NCBI GenBank assembly: GCA_029532415.1
Contig: JAQOTA010000069.1
Coordinates: 248,001 to 312,000 of the forward strand
Reading direction: 5' to 3'
DNA: 64,000 nucleotides
Source of the DNA: Marasmius tenuissimus
Lineage: Eukaryota; Basidiomycota; Agaricomycetes; Agaricales; Marasmiaceae
In this document: one piece after another, positions 45,782-57,527 of the stretch
Layout of the letters: each line of letters starts with the position of its first letter
Position numbering within the stretch: position 1 is the stretch's first letter
Notes under the pieces: generated by a model
Database searches by the model: none
Seen by the model: the letters and a program-made list of their open reading frames with translations, nothing else
Told to the model about the DNA's origin: nothing
Made by a program: the position numbers and the translations under genes

Positions 45782-46200
45782 GTACTCACCCGATACCCTG
45801 ACCAGAGTTTCTCATAATTCCCACCTAGCACGCTTCATCTCATTCTCGAATCGATTTGAGGCCTATTGATCGATCAAAGGTAAGTACTTTGGTAAAAGAC
45901 GACGCAAGAGAGAAAACTCGCCGATGTCATCGAAGATGATCGACGTCAACGTCGAAGACGGATACTCTCGCAGTATAAAAGCTGTAAGATAGGTCAATAA
46001 CAGACAAGAAAGCAAATCAAATAAGAAAAACCTACAATTCATCGAATTCAGCATTGAGCAAGGTGTCCAGATCGGACGTGGTGGTCGGAAGCAAAGGGCG
46101 ACAGGTGGCAGTGCCGGTAACGTTCACACCAAATTTGCCGCCGGAGCGGCCCAATCTAGCGCAAGCGCCCAGTGCGATTCAGGCGCTTGCTGGGGGTACT
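45782..46200 (-). pseudogene. Unrecognised gene, paralogue C, 5' fragment
   Basis: Minus-strand exon-like blocks GKFGVNVTGTATCRPLLP then TSDLDTLLNAEFDEL (about 46040-46140), followed after an intron by YPSSTLTSIIFDDIG (about 45940). These align with the VTGTATCRP and TFDDTG blocks of paralogues A and B. The more 5' blocks of those copies are missing; the sequence meets the promoter of the actin-related gene instead. This marks the right end of the tandem array as a truncated half-unit. Confidence 0.5.
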
Positions 46201-46257
46201 TTCCTGTGCTTTCTTGCGCATCAACGTCGATTATCGCAAACCTTGAAGGCTCAGAAA

Positions 46258-47740
46258 ATGCAAGCACCCATTGTGAGAAATGTTTATTCAGTCAAGGTGA
46301 AATGCTCATACTGACAATAGGTTATCGACACCGGATCTGCAACCTGTCGAGCAGGATGTGAGTCCCAGTCGTCTGCTTGTGTTGTGCTTTACTGATTCCG
46401 GAATACCAGTTGCTGGTAATGGGATTCGCGGATCTCGAGTCTCGTTTTCTGATATAAAGACTGGGATTTAGATGAAACGCTTCCAACAGTGGTCGTTCAG
46501 ACCCTGACAGCACGCCCTAGCGACCGAATCATCAAGATTGCGCCTCAATTCGAAGATGTATGTCTCGTTGGGTGAATGATTTCCTTGATCAGCATCTCCC
46601 TTTTATCCGTAGGTAATAATTGACAATAATTCGACTCCTCAGAGCGGAAGCCTTCGAGAAACGCGGTGCTTTCAAGCTCAGGCAGCCTGTTCAAGATGGA
46701 GTCATCATCTACTGGTCTGATATCGTCGATCTGTGGAGGCACGTATACGAAAAAGAAATGCAAGGCTCAGAACAACGCAGAGCCCTCGTGCTTACAGAAT
46801 CTCTCTCCCAACCTTCAGAAGATCGTCAGAAAGTCCTCAATATTCTGCTTAACGACCTTAAAGTGCCCTCAGTCTACATTCAAGACACAGCCTCCCTTGC
46901 TTTGCACGCCTCGGATCTCTCAACGGGTGTCGTCCTCGATCTAGGATGCGATACGACTACTTGCGTAGCAATCTCTGATGGTATTGTGCTTCGAGAGACT
47001 CTTCAATCCACGTCTTTCGCAGGGAAGGCGCTCACGGAGTTCCTCAGAGTCGAATTGATGAAACGTGGTGCTGCTGTGTGGACCACGACCTCAGAGACCG
47101 TCCGTGCGAATGAGATTCGAGAACAGGTCTGTTTCGTCATGCTCAATTCAGATGAGGCGGAGGTACCCCCGGTAACTGTTGTTGATAAATTGGGCGAGAA
47201 TGTGGTTATTGAGAAGGAACAATGGACGCTTGGAGAGGCTTTGTTTAATCCTAGCCTTGCTGGAAGTGATGCACTAGGGATAGATCGTTTGGTGTGAGCC
47301 ATCCCGTTGTTTTCTTCCACCTATTGCTCATTCAGAATTCGAATCGTAGGCTTGACACCATCTCCAAGGCTCCGAAAACTCTTCGATCTACTCTGTAGGT
47401 GCTCCCTTCTCCGTTCCTTCTTCATGTCTGTTATCTAAGGAAAGAACAGCTTCCAGAACATCGTTCTCGTCGGCGGAACGAGCAAGATGAAAGGACTTGC
47501 AGCAAGGTTGAACCAAGAGCTCGGGCGCTCCGCACCGGAGGGAGTCGCGGTCAATGTCGTTCATGATCAGGCCACTGCGGGAGTAGCTGCCTGGGTTGGA
47601 GCTACGCGTCTCGGTATGTATATCTTCTTGAACTTTACATGATTGAGGTTGATTACGATTTTCGTTTGTTTCCAGCGTGGAGTGATCATGACAAGCTTGA
47701 GGGTAAATGGATAACCAAAGATGCGAGCATGCTGGACTAA
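46258..47740 (+). CDS. Divergent actin-related protein
   Basis: Several exons. A short first exon MQAPI is followed by a 48-bp intron and VIDTGSATCRAG, then an intron and FAGNG, together matching the actin phosphate-1 loop (VIDxGSxxxKAGFAG). Next comes PTVVVQTLTARPSDRIIK, then QPVQDGVIIYWSDIVDLWRH (actin PIxxGIVTNWDDMExxW). The large exon to 47297 contains TGVVLDLGCDTTTCVAISDG (phosphate-2 loop region). Later exons give LFQNIVLVGGTSKMKGLAAR (actin SGGT adenosine motif) and end KWITKDASMLD at 47740. I cannot assign an ARP class; sequence divergence is greater than Arp1-Arp3. It may act in chromatin or dynactin complexes. The exon between 46395 and 46560 is not fully resolved. Confidence 0.72.
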
Positions 47741-48298
47741 CGACGATCGATGCGTTGCGTAGTTGATGTACTCGTCAGATACTTCTGTTCACGTCCTTCC
47801 ATCCCTCCATGGCCGTAGCTCACATTTCAGTCCTTGGAAAACGGCCCAAGCGAACTCTCCTTCTTCATTGCGTCGCTTGGACTTGAATTCCAGAGCTCGC
47901 TGATGGAAATACGACCTTTAGGATGTAAATCTCTCGAGGCCTTGCAAGTGCTTACCGATTCCGGTTGCAAGGGTCACCTTTCTGTCCGGATCGGTTTCGA
48001 GGTAAAAGAAACAGCATACTTTTGTGAAAATCTATGTCAGGGCCACTGGTGGCAAAGGACAGTGACCGTGTCCTGGACACAGAGAAACACGACTACTCGT
48101 GTACTTACATGTGCAGGACGCGACGCCGCGGCCAATGCCATAGGCGAGGTATTTTCGTCAACACGTGCCTGTCGGCAATTGCCGACATGAGACACGAATT
48201 TGAATAGCTGAAGTTCAACCACTTGCCACGAACGCGACACTCGCCTACTACTTATCCGACCTTCGACTTACCGGTCCACTCGAGCTACAGCCTTGAAT
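47741..48298. other. Intergenic region, nothing firm
   Basis: Contains a 118-codon plus ORF (47834-48190) without motifs. It may be promoter or leader of the first DUF6697 gene. Confidence 0.4.
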
Positions 48299-49561
48299 AT
48301 GGCGTCTACATCGAAAGGGGTGACGGTTTTAGGCCCCATCAAAAAGGAAGAGGAATTCGACGATGCTGCTTCAAATATACTCAAAATACCTCGCAATGTT
48401 CGTGTTGGTGTATACAGCCGATATATGGCGTGAAATTTACCATTTTCAACACTCCAGAGCGAAATCGTTGTCAAAAAGCAACTCCAGGATATTGACCTCC
48501 TCCCTCCCTCCGCAATCCAAGCCCTCCTACAAGGTCTTCGTACTTTCGAACTCCTCCTGAAGGGAGGCGATGTCAATATTATGGAGCATTTCTCTCGGGC
48601 GATTATCGGCTCTCTCTACGGGGGAAATAATCAGAAGGCGTTCCCGCAGCTATCAGAGAACAACCTACGACGGTTGGAGGCGGATGGACTCGCCCCGGAC
48701 CAGTACGCATGTTTCAAATGCGACTATAACCCTCTCGTTCCTTCGATTCCTGGCACGCCCGGTTTGTGTTTTGCTGGCAGAGAGCTTGAGGATGACTTGA
48801 CCCCTGTTGAAACATGGAACAAGGGAATATGTCGAGTTTTTGCTGGGCTCGCCGAAGGAAAATGGATCTACGTGGGCAGCTACGAGATCTCTTACGGCAA
48901 GACTCTATCCACTCAAGACTGGTTGAACTTACCACGAGTGGTTTGTGGTTCTCCTCTTTCTACACCTTTCTCTTCCATGCGTATTGACTCATTTATAGGT
49001 TCAAAATGAATGGATTAAGAGTATTTGTGGGAAAAATCAGCGTCGCAGACATCACCGTGTCCGTATCTTCCTTCGAAACAGGCCAGGATGTGACCGCCAA
49101 TTCAGCGCCGAAGAATATCTGAAGATGATGGACAGTGGGGAGGATCGGGCTGTTACTCGCGAGCAAGTTGCCGATGCGTTCGCCCGGGGAGAGGAAGTAA
49201 GGTGAAAAATCAAGATGGCTGGCTGCTTAGCTGAATTTTTCGCTCACAGGCGATCATTGCTTGGAAAATGCAGTGTGTCAGGTATGAGGAGGAATTTCAG
49301 CGAAAGCTGATTGACGCAGCTGCACAGTCGGAGAAGAAACCGACGCATAGTGCGGATCCAGATGATGGATATACCGACCAGACCTCGTCGAAGAAGACGA
49401 CAAAGACAAAGCGCAAACGTGCAGCGGAGAAATCTGGTCAGGAGGAACCTAAAAAGAAGGTTGCAAAGACGAGGAAGGCGGCCAACCGCGCTGGCTCCCA
49501 GTCGGACGATAAACCGGAATATATACCGAGAGGAACCAAATCTCGTTCGAGGGCAGCTTAG
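48299..49561 (+). CDS. DUF6697-domain protein, copy 1
   Basis: Basidiomycete family of unknown function. It starts MASTSKGVTVLGPIKKEEE. After an intron of about 50 bp it continues SEIVVKKQLQDIDLL. The domain core has LAPDQYACFKCDYNPLVPSI (family CxxCxYNPxxP), GTPGLCFAG, KWIYVGSYEI, QDWLNLPRV, then after introns WIKSICGKN, VRIFLRNRPG, VADAFARGEE and WKMQCVRYEEEFQRKL, the C-terminal DUF6697 signature. The tail is Lys-rich with nuclear-localisation-like KRKRAAEK and ends YIPRGTKSRSRAA. The frame is intact. The same family follows twice in tandem, with shared flanking sequence. Confidence 0.8.
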
Positions 49562-49993
49562 CGGATCCATCATGGACAATATTTCCCCTCACTACATCTA
49601 TCTTGGAGGATCATCACTCGAGACAGCCTAGTATGGGACGCCTTACAGCAGCCCTACGGTGTCTCGAGATCAACAGTCCTTGTCCGTCCTCAGGAAGGAC
49701 ATTGTTCTTCTGGTATCTGTACTCAATCTCTTGTACCGTTATATATTTTGTGCATCTCGCAGTATTTCTTGACCTTGTCCGTCCGTTCCGTTGTGATATG
49801 TGCCAGCTTGCCCTCCATATACACGAGAGGTTGCTGGAGCGGAGGTGGAAACGGCCTCGGCAAGTGCCGAAGGATTTCAACATCTCGCGACGAAACTTCA
49901 CACGACTCGTTCTTTCTTCAACATTTCTCTTAACCCCAGTGACGTTTCGTACCTTCCTCTCTTCTTTGACCTTTGCAGGACGTTTTTAATAAA
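49562..49993. repeat. Duplicated promoter/spacer, copy 1
   Basis: The part from about 49750 is repeated with changes at about 51835-52074. Shared stretches include CTCGGCAAGTGCCGAAGGA (itself containing the palindrome CTCGGCAAGTGCCGAAG in part) and GCAGTATTTCTTGA / CTCAGTATTTCTTGA. It is the 5' flank of DUF6697 copies 2 and 3 and shows that they arose by tandem duplication of about 2.1 kb. Confidence 0.65.
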
Positions 49994-51671
49994 ATGCCAG
50001 TGGCAAAAACCGAAGACTTAAATTCAGAACTTGAAGCTTTTGCGCTTCCCGGGTCGCCACCGCCGGACTCAGACGACTCGAACGACGACTCTGACTCTGG
50101 CACTTTGGTCAATTCGTCTGAGCCGTCAGCCTCACCAGAGCCCTTTGAGAGAGTACTAGGGTCTGATAGCACGCCTCTGAAGCCCGAAATAGCTGAGGTG
50201 AATGGTTTCTCGCTTTCTAAGGAAATGGTGAGCGTGTCATCAGTTCAACGCTTGCATTCACTACAAGGGTTCTTAGCTTAGAACATTCACTAACTGTGAA
50301 TTTACAGCGCGGTGACAGGCCGGACTCGCCCATTGCGATAGACTTCTCTGACAACGAGGACGAGGAAGCAATACCCGGTGTTGCAGTTGGTACCAGCGAG
50401 CCTACATGGGACGAGGAAACCACCAATGAAGCCCGCTCCAGGCTCAAAGCGTTGCGGAATGTACGCATTTCTCTTGACACTTCCATTTGCTTTCGTTTGC
50501 TCATCCTAATTCATATGCCGATAGCCAAAGACGGAGGTCAAAAAGGGTTACGATCCTGATGCCTGGCCAGTACAAACAATCGCACGATTTATTGACGGTA
50601 TCCCCGAATTCGAGGTGGATGCAGAAGACGTTGACATCGACTTTCCTGTGCCGCGATACTTCCTGAGCAAGGTCTTCGGAGGAGGCCCATTTCAGACGAA
50701 TCCTGATCGATCCCAGGAGAAGTGGGATGAGATGGAAGCGGAAGGTTTCGAGACGTGCGAGTGGGCTTGTCTAGTCGCCGGGTATAATCCGTATATGCCG
50801 ACTATTCCTGGGAAACCTGGCTTGGCGTTTAGTTGCGCAAGCTCAGAAACGATAGATATTGATTTTTTGAAGCAACAGCCACCCTACCGACAGCGCGTCA
50901 TAGCCTGTCTCTCGCCGAACAAATGGCTATATGTGGGGCAGTATGAAAGCTCATTTATCTTCTGTTTACCGAAAGAGGAATGGTTAGGGCTTCCATCACA
51001 GGTGCGGCTATGACTCTTCATTACTGTTTCCAGACTGTTATTAGACAATGTACTCACCCTATGCATTACGCGACAGGTAAAAAAATCTTGGGCCAAGGGA
51101 ATCTGCGAAAAGGATTGGGGGAGAGAGCTGAGAATCAAGGTTCTCCTAGTAAATCGTCCAGGCTCTGGACGAGTGTTCAGCCAAGCTCAATTTGAGCAGC
51201 TCTCTGCGAGTAGGAATCGGAGTTTCAAGGGCGAGATCACGGAGCAGCAGGTTATCGAATCGTTTGACAGAGGCGAGATAGTGAGTGAGGAGTCAGTTCG
51301 TGGCATTGCCTCTAGTCGCGTCTCATCATGCAACTTCTAGCGTATCACAATCGACAAGATGAAATGTGTGGCATATGAACTTGAATTCCAACGCAAGATC
51401 GTACGTGAACACCCCGATTGGAAAAGGAAGCAAGAGAAGAAGGAAGCGGAAAAGAAACAGAAACGAGAGCAAAAGCAGCAGGGAGCGGGAAACAAACGGA
51501 AACGGGGAAGGAACGAGATGAAAGGGGGAAAGGCAAGGCGCAGAAACCCGCGAAAAAGAAGAGAGTCGAGCCCCATCAGCGTCAGCCGATGCAGTCGAGT
51601 ATGTTCCCTCTGGAACCAGGTCTCGACCGAAGGCTTCAAGGACTCGCAAACCAGCAAAGTCCCGCGATTGA
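49994..51671 (+). CDS. DUF6697-domain protein, copy 2, with disturbed C-terminus
   Basis: Exons 49994-50227, 50308-50460, 50525-51001, 51077-51280 and from 51341. It starts MPVAKTEDLNSELEAFALPG with an acidic Ser/Asp-rich N-terminus, then SPIAIDFSDNEDEE (a possible SUMO-interaction-like acidic patch), DPDAWPVQTIARFIDGIPEF, CEWACLVAGYNPYMPTIPGK, KWLYVGQYESSF, VKKSWAKGICEKDWG, VIESFDRGEI and DKMKCVAYELEFQRKI. In the last exon the Lys/Arg-rich tail drifts out of frame: the conserved end YVPSGTRSRPKASRTRK lies in another frame than the domain, stopping at 51671. The domain itself is intact, so a protein with a changed tail (stop at 51733) is possible. Confidence 0.72.
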
Positions 51672-52074
51672 GACTTGAGGTTGAGTTTGTTCTTAGCCTC
51701 ATTGAATTGCTGTCGGTTGGTCAGTTCTCTTAGCCTATCGTCTTGAAAATCGCTTAATACAACTGCTTTTTCGATAGCGAGCTTTGAAGTGCTCTCTTTC
51801 CCTCTGCCCATGTGTTCGCTGTACATAACTCAGTATTTCTTGATCTTTTTTGTCTGTACTATAGAGATATACGTTGGGTTGTTTCCCATGTGCATGAGAG
51901 GTTGTTTGAGTGGAGGTGGAGACGGCCTCGGCAAGTGCCGAAGGACTTTAACACCTCCCGACAGAACAAGTTCACACGACTCTTTCTTTCTTTCCTTCTT
52001 GAACATTTCTTACAAACCCACCGACGTTTTGTGCCTTCATTTCTTCTTCGACCTTCGCAGAACGTTTCGAGAAA
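51672..52074. repeat. Duplicated promoter/spacer, copy 2
   Basis: Its right part (about 51835-52074) is homologous to 49750-49993. Both lie directly upstream of a MPVAK start. Confidence 0.6.
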
Positions 52075-53691
52075 ATGCCAGTGGCAAAGATTGAAGATTT
52101 CAATTCAGAACTTGAAGCTTTTGCGCTTCCTGGGTCGCCACCGCCGGACTCAGACGACTCGAACGATGACTCTGACTCCGGAACTTTGGTCAATTCGTCC
52201 GAACCATCAGTCTCACCAGAGCCCTTCAACGGTGTATCAGGACCAAAAACTACGGCTCTGAAGCCCGAAGAATCTGGTGTCAACTTTTTCTCCGGGTCGC
52301 GTTCTAAGGAGATGGTGAGCTTGTCATCAATTCAATGCCTGCTCAATAACTCTGTGAGTCCCTAGCCCGGTGACAATCCAGACTCTCCCATTGCGCTGGA
52401 CCTCTCGGACGACGAGGACGATGAAGCAACCCCAGATGTCGGTCACAGTAATACTATATGGGATGAGGAAACCACTCACGAAGCCCGCGTTAGGATTCAA
52501 GGATTGCGAAATGTTCGTCTTCGCCTGACCGTCTCCTTTTGCCTCTCGCTAACACTTGCGCTGACAGCCAAAGATGGAGGTCAAGCCGGATTGGGATCCT
52601 GATGCCTGGCCGGTACAAACCATCGCAAGATTTATTGACGGAGTCCCCGAGCTTGAGGTCAACGCCAAAGACGTCGACATTGACTTTTCTGTGCCGCGTC
52701 CCTATCTGAGCAAGCTTTTTGGAGGAAGCTTTATCGACACGTATCCCAAGCGGTCTCAGAATGAAGCAGGACGAGCTGATAGCCCTAGGCTTCGACAATT
52801 GCGATTGGGCTTGCTTGAAGGCCGGGTATAATCCGTATATGCCTACCATTCCGGGGAAACCTGGCTTGGCTTTTGATGTGAAAGCTCGGATGTAATAGAT
52901 ATTGACGTCTTGCAGAGAGAGCCACCTGAACGCCAACGATAGTCTATCTCTCGTCAAACAATTGGCTCTATGTGGGCCAGTACGAACGGTCGTTTATCTT
53001 CGCTCTATCCAAAGAGGAATGGCTGGATCTTCCATGACAGGTGCGGCGTGACTTTTTGTCGCTTGGTCGGATTCATAACACGCTCATATTATGCATTCTA
53101 TGCATTCTCTCGCCAGGTTAAAAAATCGTGGGCCAAGGGAATCTGCAAAAAGGACTGGGGGAGAACTCTGAGGATCAAAGTTTTCCTGAGAAACCATCCA
53201 GGCGGACGTTCACCCAGGCTCGATTCGAACGACTTCACGCGGACACCAAACGAAGTTTCAAGGGTTAAGTCACGGAACAGCAGGTCACTGACTCGTTCAA
53301 TAGAGGCGAGATGGTGAGTGGGGGTCGGTTCATAGCTTCGATGTTCTCACTCAGATCTCATTTCGATTGCCAGCATATCACAATCGACAAGATGAGATGC
53401 GTGGAATATGAACTTGACATCCAACGCAAGATTGAGGATGATTACCCCGAATGGAAGGAGAAACAAGAGGCAAAGGAAGCGAAGAAGAAGCAGAAGAGAG
53501 GAGCCGATCGCATGGAGGACGCTGAGGCAGCTGGAGGACCAAAGAAAAAGAGGAGGGTTGAGTCCCTACCATTGTCGGACAATGACCAGGACGAGAGCCG
53601 GTACGCGGAATTGGACATCTCAAACAATGAAGCCGAGTACATTCCTAGTGGCACCAAATCTCGACCGAAGGCTTCAAGGGCTCGCAACTGA
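52075..53691 (+). pseudogene. DUF6697-domain pseudogene, copy 3
   Basis: Begins MPVAKIEDFNSELEAFALPG, nearly identical to copy 2, and keeps the same exon order. Lesions against copy 2: a frame change after RSQN (about 52760), after which CDWACLKAGYNPYMPTIPGK is in another frame; stop codons after the GLAFDVKAR block (about 52895) and near 52940; TCA to TGA at the end of the LYVGQYERSF exon (about 53037); and a frame change after KVFLRNHPGG (about 53210). The last exon (DKMRCVEYELDIQRKI to YIPSGTKSRPKASRARN, stop 53689-53691) is intact. Clearly a recent pseudogene. Confidence 0.8.
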
Positions 53692-54171
53692 CGAGTATGA
53701 GGCTTTGAGTATAGCTCACTGCCAAGAGGGTCAGTACAGTACAATTCCAGTCTACACCAAAGAAATGACTGAAACGAGTACAGTACCTGTTCAACAGCAG
53801 AATCCTTTATTTAGTCGTCCATCGCTTGATTGCCATTGATTTCTTGATTTTATATGTCTAGTCCTCGCCGCACGGAGGTGAACCGTAAACCATGGGTCAT
53901 CATCTCTACTGTCCGCTATATAGCAAAGGAAGCGGCCTGTATATACTTACGACCTCCTGAATCGAAAATTCTGGTATGATGTCCATCATGTCGCAGTGGA
54001 ACGCTAAGACCAACCTCTCATGCCACAGTATGGCGGCGGAGCTGTCCACTTCAACCACGGTCGAGTTCGGGCCGTCAACGCGCTGATTTTTTTGTTCCCA
54101 CGAGTGACCTACTATTGTTTAGAGGTGTTCCCAGCGTCAACTTTGAACTACGCTTGCTCTCCACCCCGTCC
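53692..54171. other. Intergenic region, nothing recognised
   Basis: Spacer between the DUF6697 pseudogene and the PPR-like gene, probably holding the latter's promoter. Confidence 0.5.
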
Positions 54172-57100
54172 ATGAACCTTGGATGGCGCTCACTTGTTCG
54201 GAAAAGAAATAGGTCCTTTCATCTTCAGCTACCCTTCTTTCTTCCTATTCGTGGTTATGTCGAGGATGTTTTCGAGTCTCCTTCACAATTCGCGGCCGAC
54301 CTCAGACGGAATCGACAGTTGGAATTCCGGGCCAATTTATCGCAGTCGAAAGGTCTGGCGTCGTTGATTAAGGATGGCCATCATCGTATGGCATTGGCTA
54401 CAAGAGACGAGATGTTGAACAATGGGAAGGATATTCCTTGGGATGACAGTTTTTTCGAGGCAGCACACTACGCGTTGGGAGAATCTTCGATGGAGAGCTC
54501 GTTCCCGTCGTTCGTGAAGTGGATAGACCTCTTACCGACAGCAGGCCGCTACTCTCGAGCTCAGCACGAGAATTTTGCGAGGCTTCAGAACACTCTGGCA
54601 AACCATCAGCACTCTCGCGTCGACTTCCTCTACCAATTCGCGCTCATTCTGGCCGGCAAAGGATACAGAGACTTCGTGCAGGATCGTCTCATGCCTCTGA
54701 TTAAGGAGCAGGGTACACCTGAGATGATTCACGACCTCAAATTTCAACTCCTTCCGACGAAGCTCTCTTCTACGTCGTTTGCCGACGTGTTCGAGCCTGA
54801 AGATGACGAATATTCGGCCAACTATCTGGAAAGTCCGGTATCTGAGGTGGAGGATGTCAGAGCTGGTGTGGTGAAGCGATTGCATGAGTGCATTGAGGCG
54901 GGGTTACTAGATGAAGCAAGGACGATTCTCTCAGAGTTGGAATCCATCAATCATTCTGTACCACCACATTCGTTGTACGAAAAAGCTGCAGCTATGGCTC
55001 TAACAATGTGAGTGATTCTATTTCACCTCCATGTTGCAAGCTAATGAATTGACTTCGTAGGAATGGACAAGACAGAAGCGTCGTACAAGACTCATTCATG
55101 CTCTTCTTCCCCCACGTGCCTCCTTTACACCAGCAGCCCTCGGAAACCGCGACGCCAATTCTCGAAACCATACAAATGATCATTCGTGATCACAGCCTCA
55201 TTCTCCCCCAGGTCGCGCTCGTTCTTGCTTCTAAAGGATATGCACCCCTTCTCTCTCCCATCATTTTCCCTACACTTTTACGAACCACTCCTCCCGAATC
55301 TGCGCGCCCGTTTCTAGGCGAGTATGAAAGACTCAACGAGGAATATCAACGAGAGAGGCCAGCAAGTTCCAAATACTTCAAGCTCAGATATGTGCCTCCG
55401 GAGCCAGGCATGCGGCTGGCACTCTCGTTGAAGGCAATACGGGAATCCGCGATTCGGGCCCTCGCAGACATAGGTCACCTTGAACTCGCGGTTGACTTGA
55501 TACCGGGCCCCGACCAGCGTGCAGTACGCCTGAGTCAGCGCATCTATAGCCGTCTCCTGACTGCTCTCGAAAAACGGCGCGACTATCTCAAGATGAACGC
55601 CGGTCTGAATCAAATCGCTAAACTTAATGCGTTATTGGGCAAGGTTCGGCCCATGTATTACGAAGCTTCGCAGGAAGCCCTGCCATATGCCGATTTGGAC
55701 ATGGAGCGTCCGCATGTCCTTGATATCACCACTACCACCCACCTCGCCAATGCGATTCGGCTTGTGAAGGCCTCTCTTCCTTTTAACGCTCCGCGACGCA
55801 AGAGGGCGAGGAGAGTTGATGGACCTACGATGGTCAAGATTCTCACTGTCCTGTCGTCGCCGAATGTAGTCTTGGAGAATCCTTCCGGCCTCCCGGAGCG
55901 TATATCCACAACACGCCCCAATCTGCTCCGCCTACTTCGCCGCCGCGCATTGCTCAGCAATGAACGAGCGACGAAGATGTGGCTCTTTTGCGAGATGGTG
56001 CACCTTTGGCACGAGAGGCGATATGGGCAGATCATCAGGATCTTCAGATCGTATTTCTGGTGCTATGGTGTACCAGCAAGGGAGGTCGAAAGCGTCGCAC
56101 ACTCACAACCTAGCTCATGGGATTCCCAATGGGTCCGGCTTATGGTGCAGGGAATACCAGAGAAGGGCATCCTGCCCAAGCCGAAGTTTTATCCAACGGC
56201 ATACCAACACACATCCCTCGTATGGCAGTCTCTAGTCATGTTCCATGAAGACAACAAAGGCAAGATTTCCGAGTTGTACCGAAGGATGGTGTTCTACGCT
56301 CGGGCTTATCACGAAGCTTCCAAACAACTTTCCGGAGATGATAATACAGTGTTGGACGCCCCGTACACGCCCTCCTTGGAAAGTGACTCAGAATCTAGCT
56401 CTTCTTCATACCCCATCATCGCCCAAGAAAACCCCTTTATCTGTGTCGAGAACTTCACGCCTTTCATTCGCCAGCTCTCTCCAGGCCCGGGCCGTCGTAT
56501 ACTCGGACGTCGAGATCTAGACCCGACAAAGATCATACGGGATATGATGAGCTTGGGTTTACGACCTACGATACATCAGTACACCGAGCTTGCGAGGAAA
56601 TACATCTTGAACTCGGACGGAAATAGGGCTTTGACGATAATAGATCATCTGGAACGTGTCAACTTCAACCAGGATAGCGTAGCGCCGCGGGATAGCGGTT
56701 TACCGGAACCAGATGTTATCTTCTACGTCGCTCTCATGCGCGCGTTCCTTAACATGAACGATCTGGAGGGCGTTGCTGAGGTAGACAGGAGGTTGATGAG
56801 TAGGCATGGCTCCCTGGAGGCGTTGCTCGCCAGTCTCGAGAAGAAGAAGCAGACAGAAAGGGTTAAGGAGAACGTCGATACCATCGTTCAGGCGTATGAG
56901 GACTGGGAGCTCTTGGAAGGTTCGGAACGGAAGGATACCACAGGCACCAATGCCCGAGAGCCCCCGCCCAGTAACTTGTGCCCCTCTCGGTCGGTGTCTC
57001 CTTTCTGCATGTATGTGTCCCTTTCCACTCGCAAAACCTCATGTTGCCAATACCTTTTTCCAATAGACTGAACTGCCCTGGAGATGTTTATACTCTCCTA

Positions 57101-57319
57101 TGGCTCCGGTCGTTGCTATGCGGTTTGCTGGACAGCGAACGACACGAAGGGGCGTACCTCAATCAAGGCAATAGGAGGATCGCGATTGAAGGATCGCAAC
57201 TTGCGTTGAACGGCCATGGACTCCGCCCACGCCTGGCTTCGTCGTTTATCCGCATCCGTTCTTTCACCTCGTCGAGTCGGCTACGAGGAGGCATACCCCT
57301 GATGGGACAATTGTGGTAG
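54172..57319 (+). CDS. PPR-like mitochondrial protein
   Basis: Exons 54172-55007, 55061-57010 and 57067-57319 sum to 3039 bp, 1012 residues, with consistent splice phases. The N-terminus MNLGWRSLVRKRNRSFHLQL is basic and lacks acidic residues, fitting a mitochondrial presequence. Most of the protein is helical. Two clear pentatricopeptide-like units occur near the C-terminus: PTKIIRDMMSLGLRPTIHQY and PDVIFYVALMRAFLNMNDLEG. Such proteins bind organellar RNA or ribosomes, so a role in mitochondrial gene expression is inferred. If the last intron is not spliced, the protein ends at 57071 instead; the spliced version keeps a longer open frame (GDVYTLLWLRSLLCGLLDSE). The start is the first ATG of the frame. 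Confidence 0.72.
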
Positions 57320-57527
57320 ACTTGGACTTCTGGAGCGCACGACCGTGAACAGCCTATCGTATAATAGATCGAAGAGTAATGCTTGCAACACTATTGTACA
57401 TGACCATTAAAATATCCATAGATAAGTGCGCTAGATGGTGATGTACAGATGGAATAAGGAGTGGATATCGTGTTCCCTCACACGAAAAGATGAAGCAAAG
57501 TCCATTGGCTCCTCCGCCACGAGCCAC

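Noticed and set aside
49930..50172. Minus-strand ORFs opposite the acidic N-terminus of DUF6697 copies
   Set aside because: Antisense shadows of a Ser/Asp-rich coding exon.
54115..54171. Upstream extension of the PPR-like gene to 54115
   Set aside because: The first codon there is TTG; the ATG at 54172 also gives a better mitochondrial presequence.
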